The notes beneath the pieces are model-generated. The model did no database searches and was not told the origin of the DNA. It was given only the letters and a program-made list of their open reading frames with translations. Shown piece by piece: positions 34,072 to 34,739 of a stretch of DNA of 34,739 bases (the stretch's first letter is position 1; each line of letters begins with the position of its first letter). Origin of the DNA: RGIG8306 sp964566025 (GTDB taxonomy: Bacteria > Bacillota > Clostridia > Lachnospirales > Lachnospiraceae); the NCBI GenBank assembly GCA_964566025.1, contig CAZMHF010000020.1, forward strand, positions 1 to 34,739. Direction: 5' to 3'. The translations under genes and the position numbers were made by a program.

Positions 34072-34489
34072 CTTTTTTTACCCTTTCCATCTTTTCTGCC
34101 TTCTCTATCTCTTCTTGCGCACTTAGAATCCTTTTTAGTAATCGTTGATAATGGCCAACTTGCTTTTTGGCCTTCTCGTATCGGCTAATGTATACTAACA
34201 ACGCTATCATCGCAAAAATCAATGAATATATGATGTAAACTAACAAAAGAATCTTTGAATTCGTATTGAAATCAAATTTAGATAAATCAAATCGTCCCAT
34301 CTCTATACGATATAAAACATAGGAAGCAACCGCAATAATAAAAGCTATCGTCGTACAAATCCATGTCTTAAGTATATGAAATGTGACATAATCCCATTTG
34401 AAAAATTGGCTAATATCTAATAAGTCTTTATGACGCTCTTCAAAAACAGCTGCTTTTGCCATCTGTTTTATATTTTCTTCACCAATCAT
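34049..34489 (-). CDS. Small two-helix membrane protein of unknown function
   Basis: About 146 residues. Two hydrophobic helices (roughly 46-64 and 81-106) are flanked by a cytoplasmic N-terminal segment and a charged coiled coil at the C-terminus (YEKAKKQVGHYQRLLKRIL and on). I prefer the ATG at 34487-34489, nine bases after AAAGGA, over the one two codons earlier, where spacing would be three bases. First gene after the promoter at 34546; it overlaps the next gene by 23 bases, so both should be made together. No family recognised. Confidence 0.7.
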   Translation of the reverse strand: MIGEENIKQMAKAAVFEERHKDLLDISQFFKWDYVTFHILKTWICTTIAFIIAVASYVLYRIEMGRFDLSKFDFNTNSKILLLVYIIYSLIFAMIALLVYISRYEKAKKQVGHYQRLLKRILSAQEEIEKAEKMERVKKDDEFMGA

Positions 34490-34545
34490 GAGCATTAATC
34501 CTTTGGCTTTTTTAAAGTAACTAATATTCTTACTTTATTGGCTCC

Positions 34546-34554
34546 ATTATACCA
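34546..34554 (-). promoter_or_regulatory. Extended -10 promoter of the cdaA operon
   Basis: On the minus strand TGGTATAAT is a perfect extended -10 box, 56 bases before the start codon. No good -35 box lies 16-18 bases upstream, as is usual for extended -10 promoters. Confidence 0.6.
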
Positions 34555-34617
34555 TAGATTCGCTATAATTAATATCTTTTCTTTTAAGTTTGTGTTACAA
34601 TTTGCAACTCGGTTTTG

Positions 34618-34650
34618 CAAAAAAAAGCGATTGGTATAAACCAGTCGCTC
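34618..34650 (-). terminator. Rho-independent terminator of the gene at the right edge
   Basis: Minus strand: AGCGA and TCGCT close a stem that continues, after one C-A mismatch, with TGGT/ACCA around a 4-base loop, followed by a run of eight T. It sits 21 bases after the stop at 34671. Confidence 0.8.
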
Positions 34651-34670
34651 TCTTTTTATACGTTTGTCTT

Positions 34671-34739
34671 TTATTTATCAATGGTCTTCATCGTCGGAAA
34701 TACAATTCGAGATAGACTAGTATTACCGACTGTACCCGA
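34671..34739 (-). CDS. 3' end of an unidentified gene (partial)
   Basis: The minus strand is open to the window edge in only one frame, giving 22 residues ending RIVFPTMKTIDK before TAA, followed by a terminator. The other two frames have stops. The fragment is too short for me to name a family. Confidence 0.55.
   Translation of the reverse strand, partial: SGTVGNTSLSRIVFPTMKTIDK

Noticed and set aside
1..34739. tRNA or rRNA genes
   Set aside because: No cloverleaf with a conserved T-loop GTTCGA-type sequence and no rRNA motifs were seen on either strand.

Overview
The window is AT-rich and every gene I can support lies on the minus strand, so it is read from right to left. Gene content points to a Gram-positive Clostridia genome, most likely Lachnospiraceae: lipoprotein-type PotABCD, CdaA/CdaR, LytR-CpsA-Psr, a three-cysteine Rrf2 regulator, a divergent ClpX, DUF2304 beside a DPM-like glycosyltransferase, and strong AGGAGG-type ribosome sites. 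The family assignment is inference from content only.

Layout in transcription order. (1) 34739-34618: the last 22 codons of an unknown gene and its terminator. (2) 34554-30401: an extended -10 promoter, two unrecognised membrane proteins, the c-di-AMP cyclase CdaA, its YbbR-domain partner CdaR, and an HPr-like protein. (3) 30401-16110: a cell-surface polysaccharide locus. It holds a Wzy-like polymerase, LicD, a fused nucleotidyltransferase/PLP enzyme, four GT2 glycosyltransferases, DUF2304, a Wzx-like flippase, RfbC, a Wzm/Wzt-type ABC exporter, an initiating sugar-phosphate transferase and a LytR-CpsA-Psr ligase. An internal promoter before rfbC splits it in two. (4) 15812-14264: an HtrA-like membrane protease with a strong terminator. 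(5) 14226-5506: a stress and maintenance operon with a ClpX variant, an Rrf2 regulator, endonuclease IV, a PHP phosphoesterase, NAD synthetase, an ATP-grasp ligase, a 47-residue small protein and a zinc-ribbon/TPR membrane protein. (6) 5411-44: potABCD, tcdA and two SH3-like proteins, ending in a terminator. A promoter at the left edge faces out of the window.

The genes of region 3 would together start a lipid-linked glycan (17587-18978), extend and decorate it with sugars and a LicD-transferred group, export and polymerise it, and attach it to the wall (16110-17531). Region 2, upstream in the same direction with no terminator seen, suggests a link between c-di-AMP or carbon signalling and envelope synthesis.

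The most unusual signal is not a protein. Two copies of a roughly 100-base three-hairpin module lie in opposite orientation in the gaps at 5553-5641 and 15858-15952. Their stems differ by paired, compensating substitutions. A short palindrome of GGAT-7-ATCC type recurs beside them and in the leader of nfo. These look like ends or relics of a small mobile element, possibly of IS200/IS605-TnpB type, but the family cannot be confirmed without a search.
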